From: Fidelibacterota bacterium
GTDB lineage: Bacteria > Fidelibacterota > Marinisomatia > Marinisomatales > TCS56
Length of the DNA: 15,663 nt
Assembly (NCBI GenBank): GCA_013203015.1
Contig: JABMPO010000276.1
Location: 1-15,663, forward strand
Direction: 5' to 3'
In this document: piece by piece, positions 8,285 to 14,448 of the stretch
Position numbering within the stretch: the stretch's first letter is position 1
Layout: every line of letters begins with the position of its first letter
Notes under the pieces: model-generated
Seen by the model: only the letters and a program-made list of their open reading frames with translations
Told to the model about the DNA's origin: nothing
Databases searched by the model: none
Position numbers and translations under genes: made by a program

Positions 8285-8437
8285 TTAATCCTTAATCTTT
8301 TCAATATCAATTTTTTTATCCTCAGACCGAGGCTGATAGGGAGCAGCTCAGGTGGGTACTCCCAGCTTGGGCAAGATGTAGCTGTTTAAAAGATACCAGC
8401 CAACGATCACCCCCAAAAAAACAATCAAATCTATCAT
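8285..8437 (-). CDS. Candidate selenocysteine-containing membrane microprotein
   Basis: Seen: ATG at 8437 overlaps the DUF302 stop (ATGA). It codes for 29 residues: one hydrophobic segment (about 3-22, IDLIVFLGVIVGWYLL) then YILPKLGVPT, then in-frame TGA at 8348-8350. Reading on gives 20 more codons (AAPYQPRSEDKKIDIEKIKD) to TAA at 8285-8287, two bases before the FmdB start. A hairpin with a SECIS-like loop follows the TGA. Inferred: the TGA is selenocysteine at residue 30, giving a 50-residue protein with an N-terminal anchor and a charged, probably cytoplasmic tail that carries the reactive residue. The protein has no Cys, so Sec would be its only redox group. With TGA as a true stop, a 29-residue membrane peptide remains, and a 60-base gap would break the otherwise tight operon. 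I do not recognise the family. The gene is too short for standard callers and would be missed or truncated. Confidence 0.55.
8317..8338 (-). promoter_or_regulatory. Bacterial SECIS-like hairpin after the TGA
   Basis: In the minus-strand transcript CCUC (8332-8329) pairs with GAGG (8323-8320) around the loop GGUCU (8328-8324). Outer pairs UAU/AUA follow a three-base 5' bulge (CAG). Counting the U of UGA as 1, the loop is bases 23-27. The E. coli fdhF SECIS, as I recall it, has loop AGGUCU with the key GU at 23-24 and a bulged base in its stem. Loop sequence, position and 5' bulge are thus all similar. It also satisfies the general rule of a G in the first two loop positions. The stem is short, so chance is not excluded. 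Confidence 0.5.
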
Positions 8438-8820
8438 AAACTGTCCAACGCTGATATGAGCGAACCATTGATCTGCTGAGCAAATTCAGTCAGCTCATCA
8501 TTACCGGTAATTGCTAATAATTTTGCTGCATCGATGGCTGCCACGGTGATCGAATGGTCATCATTTTCCCAGAGAACTACATTGCAGGGCAATAACAATC
8601 CGATGCCGGGATCCTTTACTAAAGCTGCGTGGGCGGCCGGTGGATTACAAGCACCTAAAATCTTATAATTTGTGAAATCAACATCAAGCTTGGCACGCAT
8701 GGTTGCCTTAACATCAATTTCGGTAATTACACCAAAACCCTGTTCCTGTAGCTTTTCTCTTACGACTGCTTCAATTTCTTCAAAACTGCCGTTAATGATT
8801 CTTTTGTAACCGTAATTCAT
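8434..8820 (-). CDS. DUF302 domain protein
   Basis: A 128-residue single-domain DUF302 protein. The family signature is clear: YKILGACNPPAAHAAL (52-67) and GLLLPCNVVLWE (73-84), with the two conserved Cys at 58 and 79. DUF302 proteins are small alpha/beta proteins often found beside thioredoxins, rhodaneses and heavy-metal or sulfur genes; their biochemical role is not established. No signal peptide or membrane segment is present, so it is probably cytoplasmic. The ATG at 8820 is one base after the DUF6132 stop, with AAGGAT about 11 bases upstream. Its TGA stop overlaps the ATG of the following microprotein gene. The paired Cys and the company of DUF1858 and DUF6132 suggest a thiol or metal-linked function in the ECF operon. 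Confidence 0.9.
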   Translation of the reverse strand: MNYGYKRIINGSFEEIEAVVREKLQEQGFGVITEIDVKATMRAKLDVDFTNYKILGACNPPAAHAALVKDPGIGLLLPCNVVLWENDDHSITVAAIDAAKLLAITGNDELTEFAQQINGSLISALDSL

Positions 8821-8821
8821 C

Positions 8822-9040
8822 CTAATCTTTATCCTTTTTCCACGGATATGAAATTACCAATCCCATCATTGCTCCATAAAGGGTGCTGTTAACTGGGCTG
8901 CTGGTTATTGCGCAGGTTCCCGAATTACAGCCGATAAAATACCAGTAGGCAAATCCAAAAGCAGCGCCAGTTATGACGCCGGCACCTAATTTAATCAAAC
9001 GATTACTGCGCCACAGGGTTATTATTTTTTCCTGAATCAT
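8822..9040 (-). CDS. DUF6132-like small membrane protein
   Basis: A 72-residue protein with two membrane segments (about 17-36 and 52-65) joined by a loop GCNSGTCAITSSP (37-49) containing Cys38 and Cys43, then STLYGAMMG. I recognise this as the DUF6132 pattern, a small conserved membrane protein of unknown function found with rhodanese and thioredoxin-type genes. The two loop Cys could form a disulfide or bind a metal on the outer side of the membrane; the lysine-rich C-terminus favours both ends being cytoplasmic. The start is taken as ATG at 9040, with GGCGGA 7 bases upstream, rather than the TTG at 9043. The TGATG junction shares one base with the DUF1858 stop. Family assignment comes from memory of the motif and is fairly secure; the function is open. 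Confidence 0.8.
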   Translation of the reverse strand: MIQEKIITLWRSNRLIKLGAGVITGAAFGFAYWYFIGCNSGTCAITSSPVNSTLYGAMMGLVISYPWKKDKD

Positions 9041-9246
9041 CAACGTTCCGCCAGTATTTTATTCATTTCCTTGATAATCGAATCCAGATTGGTTATTCCT
9101 TTGGATTCAGCCAGCTCTGCAAGGGTTCCCCAAATCGGTTCACCACAAGCAATGCACACCAGTTGATGCTCGGACAGTGGTCGTATTAGAATCGGAAATT
9201 CCCGTACCAGATCCTCAATGTAGGTATCAGCAAAAATCATATTCAT
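9040..9246 (-). CDS. DUF1858 domain protein
   Basis: A 68-residue protein that is a single DUF1858 domain, the helical domain also found at the N-terminus of ScdA/YtfE-type di-iron repair proteins and in hybrid-cluster contexts. Seen: EDLVREFPILIRPLSEH (11-27), the paired Cys CIAC at 31-34, GTLAELAESKGI (40-51) and a helical end. The CxxC after the first helices is the family mark. DUF1858 domains are thought to take part in redox or Fe-S-related functions, which is not proven. The ATG at 9246 shares one base with the anti-sigma stop (TAATG); an in-frame ATG at 9240 is an alternative. It is the third gene of the ECF operon and has no membrane segment. Confidence 0.87.
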   Translation of the reverse strand: MNMIFADTYIEDLVREFPILIRPLSEHQLVCIACGEPIWGTLAELAESKGITNLDSIIKEMNKILAER

Positions 9247-9479
9247 TATTTTAATTTTAGCATTTTGAACAATCGGTCGGAAACATCTTCAGGAACCGAT
9301 GTATCAGTTTCAGTTACCCGGAACAGTTTGATTGTCTGCTTAACACTGTCAACATAAATCTTGCAATCAGGACAGTCGCGCATGTGTTCGGCAACTTCAG
9401 CTACGATTTCGGCATCAAAATCACTGCCTAATTGATCTTCAATTTTTTTGATCATTGTATCATCATGCTGGTGGGTCAT
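9246..9479 (-). CDS. Zinc-type anti-sigma factor (zf-HC2-like)
   Basis: A 77-residue protein with the zinc-binding anti-sigma motif H-x3-C-x2-C (HMRDCPDC, about 33-40) at the end of a helical N-terminal half, which fits the ZAS/zf-HC2 anti-sigma domain. It should bind and hold the ECF sigma factor encoded just upstream. There is no membrane segment, so it is a soluble sensor like RsrA rather than a membrane-bound RseA type; a signal that oxidises or displaces zinc at the Cys pair could release the sigma factor (inference). I chose the ATG at 9479, not the upstream ATG at 9497, because it makes an ATGA overlap with the sigma stop and has GGAG 7 bases upstream. The last 30 residues (SVPEDVSDRLFKMLKLK) are amphipathic. 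Confidence 0.83.
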   Translation of the reverse strand: MTHQHDDTMIKKIEDQLGSDFDAEIVAEVAEHMRDCPDCKIYVDSVKQTIKLFRVTETDTSVPEDVSDRLFKMLKLK

Positions 9480-10084
9480 CGCATATCTCCAACACATTTA
9501 AGGTGATTAGCCAATTTGTCTCTCAGGAATAATCGTGCGCGCATCAAGCGTACCTTAACATTTGCTTCTGAGATACTCAAAACCGAAGCCGCTTCTTTGG
9601 TAGACAGATTTTCCAGATCGCGCAGAACAAAAACTGCCCGATAATTCTCCGGCAAATCTTCCATGGCGACTGCGAGACAGTGTCGAAACTGCTCATCATT
9701 GACCTTGTCTTCCAAATGGTCGGGCCACTCTTTTAACTGTGATCCCCGCAAAGCTTCAAAATTTGGTTCATGGACTGATATCTCAGCATCAAGCTTCTTT
9801 TTTTCCCGTAATTTCTGTAGAGCAATGTTTGTGGCAATGCGATACAACCAGGTGTATAAGGATGATTTACCACTGAACTGATCAAGCTTGCCCAGCATAA
9901 TTATAAAAGTTTCCTGTAGCACATCCTCGGCATCTTCTTCATTACGCATGATTCGTAATCCCAGATTATATATCCGTGCCGAATGTGTTTTCACCAATTC
10001 GGTTTGGGCGCTGCGATCACCAGCCCGTGCCAGTTTTATTAACTCTGCTTCCTGATTCATTAAATTATTGACTGTTTTTTTCAT
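9476..10084 (-). CDS. ECF-type RNA polymerase sigma factor
   Basis: A 202-residue extracytoplasmic-function sigma-70 factor that directs RNA polymerase to a small set of stress promoters. Region 2 runs from about 30 to 95, with DAEDVLQETF (51-60) for core binding and -10 melting and WLYRIATN (79-86). Region 4 runs from about 140 to 190, with LPENYRAVFVLRDLENLSTKEAA and the helix-turn-helix EANVKVRLMRARL. The linker (95-135) is long and charged. Length is typical of ECF factors. The ATG at 10084 has no visible Shine-Dalgarno; Met9 is an alternative start. It heads the operon with its anti-sigma (4-base overlap), DUF1858, DUF6132, DUF302, the microprotein and FmdB. Autoregulation is usual for such pairs. 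Only 52 bases without a clear terminator separate it from the upstream ptb stop, so read-through from buk-ptb is possible. Confidence 0.95.
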   Translation of the reverse strand: MKKTVNNLMNQEAELIKLARAGDRSAQTELVKTHSARIYNLGLRIMRNEEDAEDVLQETFIIMLGKLDQFSGKSSLYTWLYRIATNIALQKLREKKKLDAEISVHEPNFEALRGSQLKEWPDHLEDKVNDEQFRHCLAVAMEDLPENYRAVFVLRDLENLSTKEAASVLSISEANVKVRLMRARLFLRDKLANHLKCVGDMR

Positions 10085-10091
10085 TTAGTTT

Positions 10092-10104
10092 GATAAGCAT
10101 TATC
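10092..10104. promoter_or_regulatory. Palindrome before the sigma factor gene
   Basis: GATAA-GCA-TTATC, 5-base arms with a 3-base spacer, lies 8 bases upstream of the sigma factor start, in the only gap before the operon. It could be an operator. The same gap holds the 8-base palindrome GAATATTC. No convincing -35/-10 pair was identified. In AT-rich DNA short palindromes arise by chance, so confidence is low. Confidence 0.25.
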
Positions 10105-10136
10105 GTTAAAAGTTACATGGAATATTCTACTTTGAT

Positions 10137-11063
10137 TTAAGTTCCACAAGAATTTGTGTTTCGCTGGCGATTTTGATAGATCAATCCTAGGACAATTGAA
10201 CGGAATTTGGAGTTGGAGTCATCAGACCTGGAAACCATTAAAATCGGTGTTTTCGCCCCTACAATCACTCCTCCAATCCGGCCACCACCGACCAATCGCA
10301 ATGCTTTAACCACAACATTGCAGGAAATGGCATTGGGCATAACCATTATGTCAGTTTGACCACTGATCTTACTATTCACATTTTTCTCTTTGGCTGCAGC
10401 TTGGGACAGCGCTATATCAATCGAAACTGGTCCCTCAATAATCTCACGATCACTTAGTTTTTCTGTTATATTACTGGCAATAACGGTCGATAGTATTTTA
10501 GAATTGACTTCTTCAACCAACGTTATCAGTGCGGTTCGGGGATATGGAATTCCCATTGCTCGGACAAATTCTATGGCGTTGCAGGTAATCCTCTCCAGAG
10601 TTAGCTCGTCAGGGTGAATATTAATTGCGCCATCGGTGATAAACAGTAATTTATCATATCCGGGGGATTCCACCACAGCAATGTGACTCAACAAACCACC
10701 GCCGCGAATTCCATTTTTCCGGTCCAATACCGCTTTCATCAAACCAGCGGTTGAAATTCGCCCTTTCATCAACAGGGCTCCTGGTATGGAACGTACCTGT
10801 TTCACCGCGGTTTCGGCAATCGAACCCGATGATGAATCAATTATCTTCCAATCAGAATTGAAGTTGTCTTTACAGCACCGTCGTATTTCAGCCCCATTTC
10901 CGACTAGGATTGGCGTGACTAAACCTGCAGCAGCCGCTCGGCTCAAAGCATTCATGATTGACGCATTGTCGGCACCGGCAACTACTACCGTTTGCCGCTG
11001 CATCGATCCAACCTGGTTCATTAGCTCCTGCCAGGATTTAATCTGTTTAGTGCTATCAGTCAT
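10137..11063 (-). CDS. ptb: Phosphate butyryltransferase
   Basis: A 308-residue phosphate acetyl/butyryltransferase-family enzyme that exchanges CoA and phosphate between butyryl-CoA (or branched-chain acyl-CoA) and the acyl phosphate. Family signs: ALLMKGRISTAGLMKAVL (96-113), LSHIAVVESPGYDKLLFITDGAINIHPD (125-152), GIPYPRTALI (171-180), EGPVSIDIALSQAA (210-223) and the VMPNAISCNVVVKAL segment near 255. Length is typical (about 300). It is cytoplasmic. It follows the butyrate kinase gene with an 8-base overlap (ATGACTGA), so the two are co-translated and form the acyl-CoA to acyl phosphate to acid plus ATP pathway, or its reverse for fatty acid uptake. A branched-chain role cannot be separated from butyrate on sequence alone. 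Phosphate acetyltransferase is less likely given the partner kinase. Confidence 0.9.
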   Translation of the reverse strand: MTDSTKQIKSWQELMNQVGSMQRQTVVVAGADNASIMNALSRAAAAGLVTPILVGNGAEIRRCCKDNFNSDWKIIDSSSGSIAETAVKQVRSIPGALLMKGRISTAGLMKAVLDRKNGIRGGGLLSHIAVVESPGYDKLLFITDGAINIHPDELTLERITCNAIEFVRAMGIPYPRTALITLVEEVNSKILSTVIASNITEKLSDREIIEGPVSIDIALSQAAAKEKNVNSKISGQTDIMVMPNAISCNVVVKALRLVGGGRIGGVIVGAKTPILMVSRSDDSNSKFRSIVLGLIYQNRQRNTNSCGT

Positions 11064-12075
11064 ATTTCAATACAGTCTCTTCGCCGTTTAAAACCCGCCA
11101 GGCTCCCTGTGCAAGCGCTTTTAATTCCATTTCACCGGGATAGATCAGGATTTTTCCCAAGCTGCGGATTCGCTCTTCCAGCTCCTTAACGATATATTCA
11201 GAATTAGCCAATCCTCCAGTAATAATAATTCCTTGAATTCGGCCCCGTAAAACGGTTGTCATGGCTCCGATTTCTTTGGCAATCTGGTAAACCATTGCAT
11301 CGACGATCAATTTGGTTTTTTGATCACCGGCAATAATGCGGCGTTCGATTTTCAGCATATCATCAGTTCCAAGATAACCAGCTAGACCACTTGATTTTGA
11401 TAACAATTTTTCCACAACCGAACGTGAATGCCGGTATGCCAGATCTAGTACCGAGCGCAGCGGTAAAGATCCAGCTCGCTGGGGAGAGAACGGTCCCATA
11501 CCCAGTAATGCATCATTGATATCAATGATCCGACCATATTTTAGGGCAGCGATGGAAATACCACCACCCAAATGAGCTACTATAAATCGTGCTGAAATAT
11601 AGGCGCAGTCCAGATCGCGGCTGGCTTGCCGGGCGATGGCTTTGATATTCAAGAAATGTCCCCGGCTGATTCGTTCTATCCCTGGTACACCTGAAATGCG
11701 AGCCAGTGATTCGAATTCGTCAGTTGTAACCGGGTCGACGATGAAAGCGGGCACGCCGAATTCCAATGCCAGTTCGCTGGCTATCTGCGCTCCGAGGTTT
11801 GAGGCATGTTTGCCGTATTTATTCTCTCTTAAATCGCTCAACATACTATCATCGACCAAATAGACACCACCTGGTAGCGGACGCAATAAGCCACCTCGGG
11901 AAACAATCGCAACGATCTTAGATTTGGCAAGATACGGTTCTAACATTTTGTAGAGGGAAACAACAGGTGGTGGATTACCAGGTAACTGAATCTTAAATAT
12001 CTGTTCGGAAAAGGAATAAACACCAAATTTTGTTGACGATGAGCCAGGATTAATGACAACTACAATTTCTGACAT
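11056..12075 (-). CDS. buk: Butyrate kinase
   Basis: A 339-residue member of the acetokinase/ASKHA family that converts butyryl (or branched-chain acyl) phosphate and ADP to the acid and ATP. Motifs: INPGSSSTKFGVY (8-20, phosphate loop), SRGGLLRPLPGGVY (59-72), HASNLGAQIA (90-99), FIVDPVTTDEF (111-121), ARISGVPGIERIS (125-137), AHLGGGISIAA (167-177) and NDALLGMGPFSPQRAGSLP (187-205). These are the butyrate kinase forms rather than those of acetate kinase. The protein is about 15 residues shorter than usual, and the missing part falls in the N-terminal segment between the phosphate loop and residue 55, which does not carry catalytic residues. It precedes ptb, the reverse of the clostridial ptb-buk order. 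It lies 41 bases after the GAF/HD-GYP gene, close enough for a shared transcript. Confidence 0.93.
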   Translation of the reverse strand: MSEIVVVINPGSSSTKFGVYSFSEQIFKIQLPGNPPPVVSLYKMLEPYLAKSKIVAIVSRGGLLRPLPGGVYLVDDSMLSDLRENKYGKHASNLGAQIASELALEFGVPAFIVDPVTTDEFESLARISGVPGIERISRGHFLNIKAIARQASRDLDCAYISARFIVAHLGGGISIAALKYGRIIDINDALLGMGPFSPQRAGSLPLRSVLDLAYRHSRSVVEKLLSKSSGLAGYLGTDDMLKIERRIIAGDQKTKLIVDAMVYQIAKEIGAMTTVLRGRIQGIIITGGLANSEYIVKELEERIRSLGKILIYPGEMELKALAQGAWRVLNGEETVLKYD

Positions 12076-12116
12076 GAGATCAATCGGCTTAATTAATTAC
12101 CAGATATTGGTTTGAG

Positions 12117-13826
12117 TTAAATTTGGACCTCATCTATCTGACTGGGGTCTAAATTCTCCTCGGCATATTTCTGGTATATTTTTTTATCAATAAATATATC
12201 AAATAAGTCCGGATCAATATGGCTGTCATTTTTCATAAAGCCTAGAATCCGCATTGCCTGACTCAGAGTTTTTCCTTTTTTATAGGGTCGATCACAAGCA
12301 GTGAGAGCTTCAAAAATATCAGCGATAGCCATCATTCTTGCTTGAATCGACATTTCATCTTTCATCAGACCCTTTGGGTAGCCACTGCCATCCATTTTTT
12401 CGTGATGCCCGCCAGCGAATTCAGGGACATTGCGCATATGCTTGGGGTACGGCAATTGTTCTAACATTTCAATCGTCATGACGATATGATTGTTGATTAT
12501 CTGACGTTCTTCATTAGTGAGCGTTCCCCGGGAAATCATCAGATTATACAATTCATTCTCATCCAACAACGGCTTGGCGATCCCATTCTCCTTCCAGCGA
12601 TAAAGGGCGATTCGTTTGGCTCGTTCTTTTTTATCATCTGACATAAACTCACCACCAACATTGGTAGTTCGAAGAAATTCCAGATCATCATTCATTTTTT
12701 TCAGCCGTCGCCGGTAAGCTTCTTTAGCTTTGGAGAGGGCAACTTTCCTATCTGAATCAGTATATTTTGGATCAGATTCAATTTTAAATTTCTTTCTCAA
12801 AAATTTTAATTCTTCATCGCGTTTCAGAATTTCAAATCGCAGCGCTATACTATTTATCCGATCAAAAATCGTTTCAAGTTTGGTGGCTTTATCCACAACA
12901 TATTCGGGAGTAGTGACTTTACCACAATCATGTAACCAGGCTGCAATTCGCAATTCATACATTTCCTTTTCGGTAAAACTTATATCCTTAAATGGTCCAT
13001 CCTTCGTATCGTGAACTGCTTCAGCCAGGAGCATGGTAATTACCGGAACCCGTTCACAATGGCCGCCAGTATAGGGGGATTTAGCATCGATGGCAGATGC
13101 AATTAACTTGATGAATGACTCGAATAGTACTTCCAGGTCTTTAATCAATTTTTTATTGGTGATGGCAACGGCGGCTTGGCTGGATAGGGCTTCAACCAAG
13201 TTTTGAATTTTAGAAGAAAATGTGATCGTTTCACCGGATTGGGGATCCTGGGCGTTGATCAATTGTAGAACGCCAATAATTTCTTCCTCGTGGTTTTTCA
13301 GCGGAACCGTCAGAAATGATTTGGAACGATAACCGGTTTTCTGATCGAACGCCTTAGTCCCGGAAAAATCAAAGCCCTCAGCTTCGTAGGCATCGGGAAG
13401 ATTGGATGTCTCGCCGGTCAAAGCCACATATGAAACATTCATGTTGTTATTGGGTTTACCATCATCCAGATACAGTTTGACCGGATAAAATGGAATCTCC
13501 TTACCTGAAGTACCCCCCATATGGAATTTCAAAGAATCAGTCATCATGATTTCAAATTTCAAGCGCTGATCTTCGGTTAACATGTACAGAGTTCCAGCAT
13601 CGGAATTGGCAATCCGCTTGGCTTCCAGAAGGATCATTTCCAGGAGCTTATTCATATCTTTTTCGCGGGATAAAGCCAGTCCGATATCGGTGAGGTTATT
13701 TACCTGGTCCTCTAAATCACAGATATATGCTTTTATTTGATCCGGCATATCAGTGATTAGATTTTTCAACATTTCGGGAGTCAGGTGTAAAGTAGATGGT
13801 GGTGGTTTGGATTTTTTTGATTTCAT
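12117..13826 (-). CDS. GAF domain plus HD-GYP phosphodiesterase-like protein
   Basis: A 569-residue cytoplasmic signalling protein. Order: a short helical N-terminus (about 15-55, coiled-coil-like); a GAF sensor domain (about 55-225, with SDAGTLYML, KSFLTVPLKN and EIIGVLQLIN); a helical linker; and an HD-GYP domain with HCERV (256-260), catalytic HD at 299-300 (WLHDCGK), HHEKMDGSGYP (474-484) and IADIFEALTACDRPYKKG (501-518). HD-GYP proteins hydrolyse cyclic di-GMP or related cyclic dinucleotides, and the HD, HH and GYP residues are intact, so activity is likely. Between HD and the GYP motif is an extra charged stretch (about 310-435) rich in Lys, Arg and Glu, longer than in plain HD-GYP domains. 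There is no membrane segment. The ATG at 13826 lacks a clear Shine-Dalgarno. Upstream lies an RsbRD_N-like protein, downstream buk-ptb. Confidence 0.92.
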   Translation of the reverse strand: MKSKKSKPPPSTLHLTPEMLKNLITDMPDQIKAYICDLEDQVNNLTDIGLALSREKDMNKLLEMILLEAKRIANSDAGTLYMLTEDQRLKFEIMMTDSLKFHMGGTSGKEIPFYPVKLYLDDGKPNNNMNVSYVALTGETSNLPDAYEAEGFDFSGTKAFDQKTGYRSKSFLTVPLKNHEEEIIGVLQLINAQDPQSGETITFSSKIQNLVEALSSQAAVAITNKKLIKDLEVLFESFIKLIASAIDAKSPYTGGHCERVPVITMLLAEAVHDTKDGPFKDISFTEKEMYELRIAAWLHDCGKVTTPEYVVDKATKLETIFDRINSIALRFEILKRDEELKFLRKKFKIESDPKYTDSDRKVALSKAKEAYRRRLKKMNDDLEFLRTTNVGGEFMSDDKKERAKRIALYRWKENGIAKPLLDENELYNLMISRGTLTNEERQIINNHIVMTIEMLEQLPYPKHMRNVPEFAGGHHEKMDGSGYPKGLMKDEMSIQARMMAIADIFEALTACDRPYKKGKTLSQAMRILGFMKNDSHIDPDLFDIFIDKKIYQKYAEENLDPSQIDEVQI

Positions 13827-13914
13827 CAGCTAATTTTGAATCTATATGTTTTTACAAACTTACTACATGACGCAAATATTGCCAATGGTAAGTTCTCAGG
13901 CATCTGGAAGTTAA

Positions 13915-13998
13915 TTATAAATTACTGTTGCTTGCTTTACGGTTCTTTTCCTTCTTCAATAAATCATAAGTATCCTTGACTTCATCGATTGCTAGCTA
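13915..13998 (-). other. In-frame extension after the amber stop of the RsbRD_N-like gene
   Basis: After the TAG at 13996-13998 the same frame stays open for 26 codons (LAIDEVKDTYDLLKKEK, then NRKASNSNL) to a TAA at 13915-13917. The stretch is a charged amphipathic helix that continues the C-terminal helix IILAL naturally and does not look like random translation. TAG could come from CAG (Gln) by one C-to-T change. Options are a nonsense mutation that shortened the protein, a sequencing or assembly error, or occasional read-through. Nothing else in the window suggests a reassigned TAG: the MATE and DUF6132 genes end with it at sensible places. Confidence 0.5.
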
Positions 13999-14448
13999 TA
14001 GCGCCAGAATAATATAATCGTGTACCAGCAACTGCATTTTCTGCAATTTACGATTCTGTTTTAACAAATCTGTTATCACTTGACCGGTCACATTCAAGGC
14101 GGTACATAATTCTGATTTTTTAACTCCTTCGCTGAATCGGACGTTGGCCAGGAATTGTGCGAAACTGATCATCAGAGAGCGATCCCCATTACGAACCGAA
14201 CCAATCAGATGATTATACAGAACCTCGATATAATAACGCACTCGTTCTTCATCCAGGCTTTGATAATATCGGAAAATATTAGCTCTCTGCGAGTCACGAA
14301 TATAATTCAATGCTTGATTAACAACTTCATCACGCATCATGAGCATTTCTTCTGCCAGTTCCAGATTTAAGCGCTGAGCTTTGGGAGAAACGATCCGGGC
14401 AATATTTTTCTGGTAATTTGCTTTCCTCCACGGCGCACGCTGATTCAT
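13996..14448 (-). CDS. Small helical protein, RsbRD_N-like domain
   Basis: A 150-residue, all-helical soluble protein. The second half (about 75-150: YYIEVLYNHLIGSVRNGDRSLMISFAQ, then a Gly-Val after RFSE, then a helix ending IILAL) resembles the RsbRD N-terminal domain, found in co-antagonists of the RsbT stress-sigma regulatory system and also as a stand-alone module. The first 30 residues are basic. The assignment is tentative and rests on pattern recall. There is no STAS domain, so it is a stand-alone sensor or partner module. The in-frame TAG at 13996-13998 is followed by 26 more coding-looking codons, so the original protein was probably about 177 residues. The ATG at 14448 has no clear Shine-Dalgarno. 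The gene is followed by the GAF/HD-GYP gene (170 bases from the TAG, 88 from the later TAA); the two may act in one signalling pathway. Confidence 0.72.
   Translation of the reverse strand: MNQRAPWRKANYQKNIARIVSPKAQRLNLELAEEMLMMRDEVVNQALNYIRDSQRANIFRYYQSLDEERVRYYIEVLYNHLIGSVRNGDRSLMISFAQFLANVRFSEGVKKSELCTALNVTGQVITDLLKQNRKLQKMQLLVHDYIILAL

Noticed and set aside
9480..9497. Upstream ATG at 9497 for the anti-sigma gene
   Set aside because: It lies before the GGAG site, adds six residues atypical of the family, and loses the ATGA overlap seen with the ATG at 9479.
13996..13998. General reassignment of TAG in this organism
   Set aside because: TAG ends the MATE and DUF6132 genes at sensible places, one of them just before the next start codon, so a genome-wide code change is not supported.
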